DNA from: an uncultured Candidatus Neoarthromitus sp.
GTDB taxonomy: Bacteria; Bacillota; Clostridia; Clostridiales; Clostridiaceae
Length of the DNA: 64,000 bases
Direction: 5' to 3'
Assembly: GCA_937890765.1 (NCBI GenBank)
Contig: CALADQ010000012.1
Coordinates: 1 to 64,000, forward strand
The position numbers and the translations under genes are program-made. Numbering within the stretch: position 1 is the stretch's first letter; the number at the start of each line of letters is the position of its first letter. Of the stretch, positions 8,433-17,352 are shown in pieces. The notes beneath the pieces are model-generated. The model was not told the DNA's origin and searched no databases. It saw only the letters and a program-made list of their open reading frames with translations.

Positions 8433-8672
8433 ATGGTAAAAATAAGATTAAGAAGAATGGGAAGTAAGAAGAAACCTTTTTATAGAATTGTTGTTGCTGA
8501 TTCAAGAAGTCCGAGAGATGGAAAATTTATAGCTGAGGTTGGAACATATAATCCTATGAAAGATCCTGTTGAATTTGTTTTAAAAGAGGAAGAAATTAAG
8601 AAATGGATTTCTAATGGAGCTCAACCAACAGATGCTGTTAATAGGCTTTTGACTAAAGCAGGAATTAATTAG
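8433..8672 (+). CDS. rpsP: 30S ribosomal protein S16
   Basis: The 79-residue protein matches bS16: [24 protein letters not shown] at the N-terminus (residues 2-25) and [13 protein letters not shown] in the middle. AGGAGG lies 7 bases before the ATG. It is followed by rimM after 17 bases; the small KH-domain gene (khpA/ylqC) that usually separates them is absent. Confidence 0.97.
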   Translation: MVKIRLRRMGSKKKPFYRIVVADSRSPRDGKFIAEVGTYNPMKDPVEFVLKEEEIKKWISNGAQPTDAVNRLLTKAGIN

Positions 8673-8689
8673 TTTTATTTGGAGTTGCT

Positions 8690-9217
8690 ATGATAAAAAA
8701 TTTTTCCATAGGTAAAATTTCTAAACCACATGGCGTTCATGGTGAAGTAAACATTATACCTTTCGATAAAGATTTAAGTATATTTAAAGATTTGGAAAGT
8801 GTTTATTTGGGTTGTAGCGATATAGATGAAAGTGATTTAAAGGAATTGAAAATTGTTTCGGTTAAATTTAAAAATAACAGAGTTGTTATTAAGTTTGATG
8901 AAATTTCTACTTGTAATGAAGCTGAAACTTTGAGAAACAAATTTGTTAAAGTTAAACGTGAAAATATAGATCTTAAAGATGGCGATTATTTTATTGCAGA
9001 CATAAAAGAGTGCAATGTTTATGATGAAAATGATTTTTTTCTTGGAAAAGTTTCTGAAGTTATAAAAACAAAAAATAATGATGTTTATTGGATTAAGAAA
9101 ACTCAACTCAATGATGAGTTATTAATCCCAGTTTTTAAATCAATTGTTTTGAAAATTGATATTGATGCGCGTAAAATTATTATCAGAGAAGTGAAAAGTT
9201 GGTCTTATGAAAATTAG
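8690..9217 (+). CDS. rimM: 16S rRNA processing/30S maturation factor RimM
   Basis: RimM helps mature the 30S head around S19. At 175 residues it has the N-terminal RimM barrel (IGKISKPHGVHGEV, residues 7-20) and a C-terminal PRC-barrel (YFIADIKECNVYD..FLGKV; ..LLIPVF..). Its 3' end overlaps the trmD start by 11 bases, indicating translational coupling. Confidence 0.95.
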   Translation: MIKNFSIGKISKPHGVHGEVNIIPFDKDLSIFKDLESVYLGCSDIDESDLKELKIVSVKFKNNRVVIKFDEISTCNEAETLRNKFVKVKRENIDLKDGDYFIADIKECNVYDENDFFLGKVSEVIKTKNNDVYWIKKTQLNDELLIPVFKSIVLKIDIDARKIIIREVKSWSYEN

Positions 9218-9878
9218 TATTTTGACTTTGTTTACTGACATGTTTGAAGTTTTTAACCACAGCATAATAGGAAAAGCTAGAGATAATGACATTGTTGATA
9301 TTGAATTAATAAATATTCGATGTTTTTCAGAGGATAAACATAAAAAAGTTGATGATTATCCTTTTGGTGGTGGAGCTGGTATGCTTATGAGTGTTGTTCC
9401 TATATATAATGCTTTGAAATTTGTGAAGAGCAAGTTGGATGGAAAAGTTGTTTATCTTGGACCACGTGGGAATGTATTCAATCAGTCAAAAGCTTATGAG
9501 TTATCTAAAGATGAGCATTTAATATTTTTATGTGGACATTATGAAGGAATAGATGAGCGTTGTTATAATTTTATTGATGAAGAAATTTCATTGGGAGATT
9601 TTGTTTTAACGGGCGGTGAAATGGCAGCGATTCCTGTCATAGATAGCATTGTTAGACTTGTACCTTCTGTTATAAACGAAAGAAGTCTTGATAATGAATC
9701 TTTTAGTTGTGGTTTGTTGGATTTTCCTCAATATACAAAGCCGAGAGAGTTTATGGGGATGAATGTTCCTGATGTTCTTTTGTCCGGCAATCATGCAGAA
9801 ATTGAAAAATGGAGGAGATCGGAGTCCTTTAGGATAACGAAAAAATTCAAACCATATTTATTGAAAAATGAAAAATAA
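9207..9878 (+). CDS. trmD: tRNA (guanine37-N1)-methyltransferase
   Basis: TrmD methylates G37 of tRNAs reading CNN, UGG and related codons, using S-adenosylmethionine. The 223-residue SPOUT protein shows the knot motifs: [13 protein letters not shown] near residue 50, [11 protein letters not shown] near 110, and [14 protein letters not shown] near 131. It overlaps rimM at the start and is followed by rplS, the classic rpsP-rimM-trmD-rplS operon. Confidence 0.97.
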   Translation: MKISILTLFTDMFEVFNHSIIGKARDNDIVDIELINIRCFSEDKHKKVDDYPFGGGAGMLMSVVPIYNALKFVKSKLDGKVVYLGPRGNVFNQSKAYELSKDEHLIFLCGHYEGIDERCYNFIDEEISLGDFVLTGGEMAAIPVIDSIVRLVPSVINERSLDNESFSCGLLDFPQYTKPREFMGMNVPDVLLSGNHAEIEKWRRSESFRITKKFKPYLLKNEK

Positions 9879-9897
9879 GTTGGAGGTATTAACAAAA

Positions 9898-10254
9898 ATG
9901 AATGATTTAATTAAGTACATAGAATCTCAACAAATGAAGAAAGATGTTCCAATTTTTAATGTTGGAGATACTGTTAAGGTAAGTATACTCATAACAGAAG
10001 GAAACAAAGAAAGAACTCAAATTTATGAGGGAACAGTTATAAAAAGACAAAATGGTGGAGTGCGAGAAACTTTTACTGTTAGAAGAATTGCGTATGGAGT
10101 TGGAACTGAAAAAACTTTTATGTTGCATTCACCAAAAGTTTTGAAAATTGAAGTTACGAGAAGAGGGAAAGTTAGAAGAGCAAAACTTTATTATTTAAGA
10201 GATAGAGTTGGTAAAGCAACAAAAGTTAAAGAGAAAATTGCTGATAAAAAATAA
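9898..10254 (+). CDS. rplS: 50S ribosomal protein L19
   Basis: bL19 lies at the 30S-50S interface. I start at ATG 9898 ([10 protein letters not shown]), which gives 118 residues, close to the family length, with GGAGG 11 bases upstream. The in-frame ATG at 9868 lies inside trmD and has no ribosome binding site. Core motifs are [20 protein letters not shown] and [14 protein letters not shown]. Confidence 0.96.
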   Translation: MNDLIKYIESQQMKKDVPIFNVGDTVKVSILITEGNKERTQIYEGTVIKRQNGGVRETFTVRRIAYGVGTEKTFMLHSPKVLKIEVTRRGKVRRAKLYYLRDRVGKATKVKEKIADKK

Positions 10255-10267
10255 ATTTATTGTTGAT

Positions 10268-10307
10268 AGTAAATTTCTTTGTTGGAAATTTGCTATTTAT
10301 TTTTTTG
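10268..10307 (+). terminator. Terminator after rplS
   Basis: A 10-bp stem with one wobble (10268-10277 with 10285-10294) and a 7-base loop is followed by ATTTATTTTTTTG. Confidence 0.75.
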
Positions 10308-10320
10308 TAGGAGTTGCATT

Positions 10321-11172
10321 ATGAATATAAATTGGTTTCCTGGTCATATGTTCAAAACCCAAAAAGAAATTAAAAGCATGCTCAATATGGTTGACATTGT
10401 TATTGAAATTAGAGATGCACGTGCGGTCATTTCCACAACTAATCCTGATATTGAAAATTTAACGAAGTGCAAGCCTAAGATTATTATTCTCAGTAAAATT
10501 GATTTGGCAGATAAAAATGTTACGCGAAAATGGATTGATTATTATAAAAATCAAAATGTTTGTTGCGTTGATTTAAACATAATAAGTTCAAAAAATATGA
10601 ATGAGATAACAAATAAAATTAATTTTGTTATGAAGGACAAAATTGAAAAATACAAATCGAAGGGCGTGAGAAATTTTACAGTAAGAGGAATGATTTTGGG
10701 AATACCCAATGTGGGAAAATCTTCTTTGATAAATAAAATATCTCAAAATTCAATTGCCAAAGTTGGAAATCGTCCTGGCGTTACTAAGTCAAAGCAATGG
10801 ATTAAAACAAATTTTGGGATTGATTTGTTGGACACACCTGGAATTTTATGGCCTAAATTTGACAATGAGCAAGTTGGACTTAATTTAGTTTATATTGGTT
10901 CAATAAAAGATGAAATTTTGGATATCGAAGAAGTTAGTTTCAATCTTATAAAATTTTTAACGGAGAATTACAAAAAAAATCTTGAGTTAGCCTATAAAAT
11001 TAAATTGACGGATGACGCAAATGAAAATTTAGATTTCATAGGTCATAAATTGGGATGTTTAGCAAAAAAATCTTTGATAGATTATTCGCGTTTATCAAAA
11101 ATAATTTTAAATGATTTTAGATCAGGAAAAATAGGTTTGATTTCTCTCGAATCTCCTGAAGATTTATTGTAA
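10321..11172 (+). CDS. ylqF: Ribosome biogenesis GTPase YlqF/RbgA
   Basis: RbgA is a circularly permuted GTPase needed for late 50S assembly. In 283 residues the G4-type SKIDLAD (about 57) precedes G1 GIPNVGKSS (about 125) and G3 DTPG (about 172), the permuted order. The C-terminal RNA-binding ANTAR-like region follows. The family start MNINWFPGHM matches ATG 10321 with TAGGAG upstream; the ORF is open further upstream, but that part lies in the rplS terminator. It is followed by rnhB, as in B. subtilis. Confidence 0.95.
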   Translation: MNINWFPGHMFKTQKEIKSMLNMVDIVIEIRDARAVISTTNPDIENLTKCKPKIIILSKIDLADKNVTRKWIDYYKNQNVCCVDLNIISSKNMNEITNKINFVMKDKIEKYKSKGVRNFTVRGMILGIPNVGKSSLINKISQNSIAKVGNRPGVTKSKQWIKTNFGIDLLDTPGILWPKFDNEQVGLNLVYIGSIKDEILDIEEVSFNLIKFLTENYKKNLELAYKIKLTDDANENLDFIGHKLGCLAKKSLIDYSRLSKIILNDFRSGKIGLISLESPEDLL

Positions 11173-11187
11173 AGGAAAATTTTTGTT

Positions 11188-11979
11188 ATGGATTTTAAAA
11201 AATTGAAATGTGATGATATAAAAATTTTTATACGCAATCTTAATTTTGAAAGTGATAAGATTGATGAAATAATTTTTAAATTAAATTGTGACGAAAGAAG
11301 TTCAGTTAAAAAGTTGGCCTTATCTTTAAAAAATAAATATGAACAATTTAAAAAGCTCGAAGCTATGAACGCAGAATTTTATGATTTTGATAGACAATAT
11401 GTTTTGAATAATAATTATGTTATAGCAGGATGCGACGAAGTTGGAAGAGGTCCTCTTGCTGGTCCAATTGTTTGTGTTTCTGTTGTTTTAGATTTGAATA
11501 ACGAAAATAAAATTATTAAAAATATAAATGATTCCAAAAAAATTAAAAGTAGAGATTTGAAGAAACAGATTAGCCAAGAAATAATCAAAAATGCTAAACA
11601 TTTTAAAATCATAGAAATTTCAAATCATGAAATTGATAAATTTGGAATAGGCACTGCTAATCAAGACGGACTTAGACGAAGCATCGAGGAATTAAATGTA
11701 AATGTGGATTTAGTTTTGTCAGATGGATATTTAGTTAAAGGACTTAAACAAAAAAATATTTCCATTATTAAGGGTGATACAAAAAGTGCTTCCATAATGT
11801 GCGCTTCCATAATTGCAAAAGTTTATAGAGACGAGCTAATGATAAAGTATCACGAAAAATATCCGCAATATGATTTCATTAACAATGTCGGGTATGGAAC
11901 TAAAACTCACATTGAAAACATAAAAAAGTTTGGAATATGTGAATATCACAGAAAGAGTTTTATAAAGAATATAATTTAA
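11188..11979 (+). CDS. rnhB: Ribonuclease HII
   Basis: RNase HII removes ribonucleotides and primers from DNA-RNA hybrids. At 263 residues it has an N-terminal extension of about 75 residues, as in Bacillus RnhB. The catalytic core includes AGCDEVGRGP (D83, E84), NDSKKI, the DG pair of VLSDGY, and GDTKSASIMCASIIAKVYRD. It overlaps yraN on the opposite strand by four bases tail to tail. Confidence 0.96.
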   Translation: MDFKKLKCDDIKIFIRNLNFESDKIDEIIFKLNCDERSSVKKLALSLKNKYEQFKKLEAMNAEFYDFDRQYVLNNNYVIAGCDEVGRGPLAGPIVCVSVVLDLNNENKIIKNINDSKKIKSRDLKKQISQEIIKNAKHFKIIEISNHEIDKFGIGTANQDGLRRSIEELNVNVDLVLSDGYLVKGLKQKNISIIKGDTKSASIMCASIIAKVYRDELMIKYHEKYPQYDFINNVGYGTKTHIENIKKFGICEYHRKSFIKNII

Positions 11980-12338
11980 AAAATATTTTCTATGTAATTG
12001 TAACTGTAATTTTTATCGTTCCAAAATTTTATTTCCATTAAATCAAATTTATAATAATAATCATCTAAATTTTCACTTGACATAAAATGTTTAGCCACTA
12101 AATTTAATTTGTTGCGTTTCCTTTTCGTAATTTGTTCTTTTGGTTCTGAAATAACATTGTCTTTAAACATACATAAACTTTTAACTTCAATAAATGAAAT
12201 TGTATCTCTTTTAAAACAAATAATGTCTATTTCACCAAGTCTTGTTCTGTAATTTTTACAAATAATATCAAATTTATTATCAGTTAATATTTTCACGGAT
12301 AAATCTTCAGCCAAATCACCAATTTGTTTAGTTGTCAT
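11976..12338 (-). CDS. yraN: YraN family (UPF0102) endonuclease-like protein
   Basis: The 120-residue protein has the YraN core: GDLAEDLSVKIL at the N-terminus, then YRTRLGEIDIICF..TISFIEVKS (about 35-55), a restriction-endonuclease-like fold with the E-ID-EVK catalytic pattern. The function is unresolved, perhaps a Holliday junction or DNA-processing nuclease. A GAGGTGA ribosome binding site lies upstream of its ATG. It usually follows rnhB on the same strand; here it is inverted and convergent with rnhB. Confidence 0.92.
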   Translation of the reverse strand: MTTKQIGDLAEDLSVKILTDNKFDIICKNYRTRLGEIDIICFKRDTISFIEVKSLCMFKDNVISEPKEQITKRKRNKLNLVAKHFMSSENLDDYYYKFDLMEIKFWNDKNYSYNYIENIF

Positions 12339-12417
12339 TAATAATTCACCTCTTTATTGAGTATTTACCCTAAAATGTAAAAATATAACAAAAAATTTTA
12401 AAAAGGAGGAAGCGAAA

Positions 12418-12864
12418 ATGAATGTAAGAAAGGCAACATTAAATGATTTGAAACATATTGTCGAATTTAATTTAAATTTAGCTGTCGAAACAGAAAATAT
12501 TAAACTTTCTGCGGAAGTTTTAGAAAAAGGAATTGAAAAAGTTTTAAATGGTGAAATTCAAGGAAAATATTTTGTTTGTGAAATTAATGGAAAAGTTGTT
12601 GGGCAAATGATGATTCTTTATGAATGGAGTGATTGGAGAAATGGAGAATTTATATGGATTCAAAGTGTTTATGTTCATAAAGATTACAGAAAGCATGGAA
12701 TATTTAAAGCTTTGTTTGAAAATGTAAAATCAATTTGTGATTCTGATTCAAAATATGTTGGCCTAAGATTGTATGTTGAAAAGAATAACAAGAAGGCGAA
12801 AAAAGTTTACGAGGCTATGGGAATGAATGAAAATCAATACGATATGTATGAATATTTAAAATAA
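12418..12864 (+). CDS. GNAT family N-acetyltransferase
   Basis: The 148-residue protein has the GNAT fold: an N-terminal VRKATLNDL strand-helix, and the acetyl-CoA motif SVYVHKDYRKHGIFKAL near residue 80 in place of the usual R/Q-x-x-G-x-G/A. This is followed by GLRLYVEKNNKKAKKVYEAMGM. AAAGGAGGA precedes ATG 12418. It is a free-standing gene divergent from yraN. The substrate cannot be inferred. Confidence 0.9.
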   Translation: MNVRKATLNDLKHIVEFNLNLAVETENIKLSAEVLEKGIEKVLNGEIQGKYFVCEINGKVVGQMMILYEWSDWRNGEFIWIQSVYVHKDYRKHGIFKALFENVKSICDSDSKYVGLRLYVEKNNKKAKKVYEAMGMNENQYDMYEYLK

Positions 12865-12871
12865 AAAATCA

Positions 12872-12911
12872 TTAAAGGACTAATTGTTTTAATTAGTCCT
12901 TTAAATTTTAA
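12872..12911. terminator. Bidirectional terminator between GNAT gene and cls
   Basis: A perfect 14-bp stem (12872-12885 with 12891-12904) with a 5-base loop is flanked by A-rich DNA on the left and T-rich DNA on the right. It can terminate both convergent genes. The cls stop codon lies 3 bases beyond the stem. Confidence 0.85.
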
Positions 12912-14356
12912 AGAAGGGGAGTGAACAATCGACAAATACCTTCTTCGAATTTTAGCAAAAGAGATTTGCTCTTTTCATAATTTTCATCGAGCTTTATGCT
13001 ATTCTTTATATCTTCAAAAAATATTTTTTTCATTTTGGAACAAATATCTTTGTCAGTCATGAAAGCGTTGATTTCATAATTTAACGAAAAGCTTCTTATG
13101 TTAAAGTTAGCTGTACCAATTGAAGTTACGCAATCATCCATTATCATGACTTTAGAATGTAAAAATCCTTTATACAAATAAATTTCGATTCCTGCGTCCA
13201 TAAATTGTTGAATGTATGAGCATGTAACTCTGTAAACAATTCTTTTATCATAAATATATGGCAACATAATTTTAATTTTTATTCCGTATTGTGCTGCGTA
13301 CAAAATTGCTGACAAAAATCCATCATCCAAAGCTAAGTAAGGCGTTTGTATGAAAATTTCTTTTTTGGCACTGTAAATCATTTTTAAGTAAGTGGATTTA
13401 ATTTGTTCGTATTCTTTTTCATCAGGTCCACTTGAAACAATTTGAGTGTAAGTTTTATTTTGAATTTCCGATTTGGGAAAATATTTATTTTGAAAATCTT
13501 TTTCCGTTTCAATTTTATGATTGCTTACGTAAGATAAATCTTTAATAAATTGAAGCTGAAGAAAATTTACAGCATCGCCAATTATTTTTAAATGGCAATC
13601 CTTCCATGGACTTAACTTTTTACTTAATGACATGTATTCATCGCCAATATTTATCCCACCAACGTAACCAATTTTTCCATCTATCACAACAATTTTTCTG
13701 TGATTTCTGTAATTCAAATTTATATTTATGAATTTGGCGTACGATGGAAAGAAAGGATACACTTCTCCACCGGCGTTTTTCAATTTGTCAAATAATTTTT
13801 TGGGAATACAAATGCAACCAGTGTCATCATAAATAACTCTTACTTTGACACCTTCCATAGCTTTTTCCGCCAACAAATTGATGATAAGATTTCCAATATT
13901 GTCATTCTTAATTATGTAATAGAGAAAATGTATATTGTGTTTTGCATTTTTAATATCTTTAATGAGCTCTTCAAATTTTTCTTGTGCTGTATTTAAAATT
14001 TTAACGCGATTGTTTTCAGTTACAGCGCTTTTATTTTTTAACAAATTAAATTTTAAAATTGATGTGTCTAAATTATCTTCATTTGGAATTTTGTTGTAGT
14101 CTTTAATGTTTAAAATATTTGACAACTCATTAAACAAACGATAATTTCTATTTCTTATTTTCTTCCTATTAAGCTTCGGTCCTCTTCCAAAAACAATGTA
14201 AATATATATTGAAAATCCAGGAGGCAATAACAAAAATATTAAAATCCATGATTGAATACTTCGTGGATCTTTTCTCTCTAAAAAAATCATAATTAATATG
14301 CTAATTACATTTAGTAAAAAAAATAAAAATGTGAAAACAATAAGTACAGTTGCCAT
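12908..14356 (-). CDS. cls: Cardiolipin synthase (phospholipase D family)
   Basis: Cls condenses two phosphatidylglycerols to cardiolipin at the membrane. The 482-residue protein has two N-terminal membrane helices (VLIVFTFLFFLLNVISIL and WILIFLLLPPGFSIYIYIVFG) followed by two HKD phosphodiesterase motifs (NHRKIVVIDGKIG..GGIN and LHSKVMIMDD..GTAN). I start at 14356 (MATVLIV), where AAAGGAG sits upstream. The ORF is open 15 codons further to 14401 but has no ribosome binding site there. A role in spore or membrane lipid composition is plausible. Confidence 0.95.
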   Translation of the reverse strand: MATVLIVFTFLFFLLNVISILIMIFLERKDPRSIQSWILIFLLLPPGFSIYIYIVFGRGPKLNRKKIRNRNYRLFNELSNILNIKDYNKIPNEDNLDTSILKFNLLKNKSAVTENNRVKILNTAQEKFEELIKDIKNAKHNIHFLYYIIKNDNIGNLIINLLAEKAMEGVKVRVIYDDTGCICIPKKLFDKLKNAGGEVYPFFPSYAKFININLNYRNHRKIVVIDGKIGYVGGINIGDEYMSLSKKLSPWKDCHLKIIGDAVNFLQLQFIKDLSYVSNHKIETEKDFQNKYFPKSEIQNKTYTQIVSSGPDEKEYEQIKSTYLKMIYSAKKEIFIQTPYLALDDGFLSAILYAAQYGIKIKIMLPYIYDKRIVYRVTCSYIQQFMDAGIEIYLYKGFLHSKVMIMDDCVTSIGTANFNIRSFSLNYEINAFMTDKDICSKMKKIFFEDIKNSIKLDENYEKSKSLLLKFEEGICRLFTPLL

Positions 14357-14565
14357 ACTAGATGCTCCTTTTAATAATGTAAAATTATTAAGATTAAACA
14401 TATTTTAAATATTCTACAAAATTTATAACAAATTCACAATATGAAATTTATAGAAATTCAATACATCTCTTTATGGTTTGCAAAAATTGTAGCAAAAATA
14501 CGAATTTATTATTGTATAAAAAACCTTTTCTTGTTAATAATTCTTAAAAAAAGAGGTGGTTAAAT

Positions 14566-16089
14566 TTGGTGATCGTTTTAAAAAGTGCTACGTTCAATTC
14601 GATAGAAGGAAGAATTATCGATATAGAAATTTCAATAACTAAGGGCATACCATCTTTTGACATTGTGGGACTACCAAATATAGAAATTAGAGAATCAAGA
14701 GAGCGAGTTAGAAGTGCTATATTAAACAGTGGATTTAAATTTCCGCTCGGAAGAATAACTGTAAATTTATCTCCAGCAAATTTAAAAAAAGAAGGTTCTT
14801 TGCTGGATTTATGTATTGCAATAGGAATATTGATGGCGTCAAAACAAATTTTTCCACGCAAAAATATTTCAGACAAAATTATTCTTGGAGAATTATCTTT
14901 GGATGGACATGTTAAAAACATTAAAGGAACAATTCCAATTTTGATTGATGGTTTTAAAAATGGATTTAAAGAATTTGTTTTACCAAAAGATAATTTTAGT
15001 GAATCAAATTTCGTTAAAGATGTCAATGTAGATTATTTTGATAATTTAAAAGAAGTTGTGAATTACATTAGGAGCGGTGAGATAAATTCAAAATTAAAAT
15101 GTGTCGATAAATATTTAGATAAAGAAATTAAATTTATAAATTTTGAAGATGTTTTAGGACATATTAGTAGCAAAAGAGCTTTGCAAATTGCAGCAGCTGG
15201 ATTTCACAATGTTATTTTGTATGGGCCAGTTGGAAGCGGAAAAACTATGTTGGCTAAATCCCTCAGATCTGTTTTGCCAAATTTAGATTACGAAGAGAGT
15301 TTGGAAAAGGGACGAGTCTATAGTTTAATATCAGTCAACGAAGATTTAAATAAACCTACATTCAGAGAAATTCATCACACGATTTCAAAAAGTTCTTTCA
15401 TAGGAAATGAACGTAACGGAAAAGTTGGCGAAATAACTTTGAGTAATAATGGCGTTTTGTTTTTAGATGAGATGTTGGAGTTTAAACGAGAAATGCTTGA
15501 AGTTTTGAGAAAGATAATTGAAGAAAGGAAAATTATTTTAAATAGGAACAAAAATTTTTTAGAGTATCCAGCAAAATTTATGTTAGTTGGTGCAATGAAT
15601 TTATGTCCATGTGGAAATTATTTAAACAACAATGCAATTAAACAATGCACGTGTGAAACTGTAAAAAGAGAACGTTACATAAATAAACTTTCTAACAGTC
15701 TTTTGGATCGTATCGATATATTTACATACACGCCTGTCATAGATTACATTGACATTTCTCACAGCAAAGACACACGCATGACAACTAAACAAGCCTTAAA
15801 TAAAATTTCAGAAGCAAGAAAGATACAAAAAGATAGGTTTAAAAAATTTAATATAAAATACAACAGCGAAATGAATAATGATTTGATTAATAGATTTTGT
15901 GAATTAAGCAAATCCAGTAAAGAAATTTTAGAAACTATATATAGGAAGGAAAGTATTTCAACAAGGTCCTATTTTAAAATTTTGAAAATAGCACGCACAA
16001 TAGCAGATTTAGATGGCGAAATAAAAATAAATGATTCTCACATAGTGGAGGTTATGAATTACAGAAAATTTATTAAAAAAGTTGTTTAA
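14566..16089 (+). CDS. comM: ComM/YifB family Mg-chelatase-like AAA ATPase
   Basis: ComM is a hexameric helicase that promotes branch migration during natural transformation. The 507-residue protein has the N-terminal ChlI/Lon-S5-like domain (IDIEISITKGIPSFDIVGLP), Walker A GPVGSGKTM near residue 220, Walker B GVLFLDEM near 304, a cysteine cluster (CPCGNY..CTCE) and the C-terminal Mg_chelatase_C domain. The start is TTG 14566 or GTG 14569, both suitably placed after AGAGGTGG. It overlaps dprA's ribosome binding region. Confidence 0.93.
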   Translation: MVIVLKSATFNSIEGRIIDIEISITKGIPSFDIVGLPNIEIRESRERVRSAILNSGFKFPLGRITVNLSPANLKKEGSLLDLCIAIGILMASKQIFPRKNISDKIILGELSLDGHVKNIKGTIPILIDGFKNGFKEFVLPKDNFSESNFVKDVNVDYFDNLKEVVNYIRSGEINSKLKCVDKYLDKEIKFINFEDVLGHISSKRALQIAAAGFHNVILYGPVGSGKTMLAKSLRSVLPNLDYEESLEKGRVYSLISVNEDLNKPTFREIHHTISKSSFIGNERNGKVGEITLSNNGVLFLDEMLEFKREMLEVLRKIIEERKIILNRNKNFLEYPAKFMLVGAMNLCPCGNYLNNNAIKQCTCETVKRERYINKLSNSLLDRIDIFTYTPVIDYIDISHSKDTRMTTKQALNKISEARKIQKDRFKKFNIKYNSEMNNDLINRFCELSKSSKEILETIYRKESISTRSYFKILKIARTIADLDGEIKINDSHIVEVMNYRKFIKKVV

Positions 16090-16108
16090 AGGAGAGGTGT
16101 GCATTTAT

Positions 16109-17203
16109 ATGGATTTTTATGATTACTGGATTTTAAAAACAAATGTTAGCTATAAAATAAAAACAGCTTTGATAAAAGAATTTGGAACGTCCAAAAATGT
16201 TTTTGAACAGCTAATCGGAAATGGAAATTTGAGTTATATAAATTTAAATGAGTGCGACAAATTTAAAACTACATATGAATTTTTAAAAAATAATTTTGAT
16301 ATTGATGATTATAATTTGAAACTTGAGAAAAATAATATAAAGTTTGTTAGATTTGATGATGAAATTTTTCCTGAAAAACTAAAAAATATTGATGATATTC
16401 CTTTTGGTTTGTTTTATAGGGGAAATTTGAGTTTGGCTAATGAATATTGTATTTCAGTTATAGGCACTCGAAATTCCACTCCGTATGGAGAAGAAGTTTG
16501 CAAAAGAATTTCTAAAGAAATATGTATGAATGAAGTTGGTATAGTTAGTGGTGGAGCACGCTCTATAGATATACTCTCTCACAAAATTTGTTTAGAAAAT
16601 CAGGGAAAACCAATTTGTGTTTTAGGTTCTGGAATTTTAAATTATTATCCAAAAGAAAACTCAATTTATTTTGATGAAATAGGAAAGTCTGGATGTTTAA
16701 TTTCTGAATACGATTTATATGCAAAACCAGATAGATTTAATTTTCCAGAAAGAAATCGAATAATAGCTGCGCTAGGCGATGGTTTAATAGTAGTTGAAGC
16801 AAAAGAAAAAAGTGGGACGATGATAACGGTAAAGTACGCACTTGATTATGGAAAAGATATTGCCGCTATTCCCGGACCAATATTTTGGCAAACAAGTTTG
16901 GGTTGTAACAAAATAATAAAAGATGGTGCTTTTATTATTTCGGAAATCAATGACATATATGAAATATTTAAATTAAAAGGTAATAAATCAAAAACAAATT
17001 CTTCTATATACAAAAAATTATTTGAAGATCCTGTTAAATTTAAAGTATTTTCTATGATAAAAAATAAACCATGTAATGTTGATGAAATAGCAAATGAATC
17101 TAACATCCCGATAACTCAGTTGTATAAAACCCTATTTGAATTGGAATATTTAAACTTAATAGAATCGTCTAGTGGTAATTTTTATCAAATAAAGTCGATG
17201 TAA
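16109..17203 (+). CDS. dprA: DNA-processing protein DprA
   Basis: DprA loads RecA onto incoming single-stranded DNA. The Rossmann core shows SVIGTRNSTPYG, GIVSGGARSIDILSH, VLGSGI, FPERNRIIAALGDGLIVVEA (about 214-233) and AIPGPI. A C-terminal winged-helix domain completes 364 residues. The canonical GGARGID is GGARSID here. I choose ATG 16109 because GAGGTG ends nine bases before it; earlier in-frame codons overlap comM. The comM-dprA-topA order is common in Firmicutes. Confidence 0.94.
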   Translation: MDFYDYWILKTNVSYKIKTALIKEFGTSKNVFEQLIGNGNLSYINLNECDKFKTTYEFLKNNFDIDDYNLKLEKNNIKFVRFDDEIFPEKLKNIDDIPFGLFYRGNLSLANEYCISVIGTRNSTPYGEEVCKRISKEICMNEVGIVSGGARSIDILSHKICLENQGKPICVLGSGILNYYPKENSIYFDEIGKSGCLISEYDLYAKPDRFNFPERNRIIAALGDGLIVVEAKEKSGTMITVKYALDYGKDIAAIPGPIFWQTSLGCNKIIKDGAFIISEINDIYEIFKLKGNKSKTNSSIYKKLFEDPVKFKVFSMIKNKPCNVDEIANESNIPITQLYKTLFELEYLNLIESSSGNFYQIKSM

Positions 17204-17241
17204 ATGATTGTAAAGATGTTTAACTAATATATTTTTATTGA

Positions 17242-17270
17242 TTGACTATAACTTAAAAAAAATATATTAT
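17242..17270 (+). promoter_or_regulatory. Candidate sigma-A promoter for topA
   Basis: TTGACT (17242-17247) and TATTAT (17265-17270) are spaced by 17 bases. This gives a leader of about 75 bases before topA. Confidence 0.5.
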
Positions 17271-17352
17271 TAATAAAATTATGTAGTGTATTTCAATAAT
17301 TAAGATTTGTTGAAAACAAAATTGGAGGTGTAATCCCTTTTCAGGATAAACT

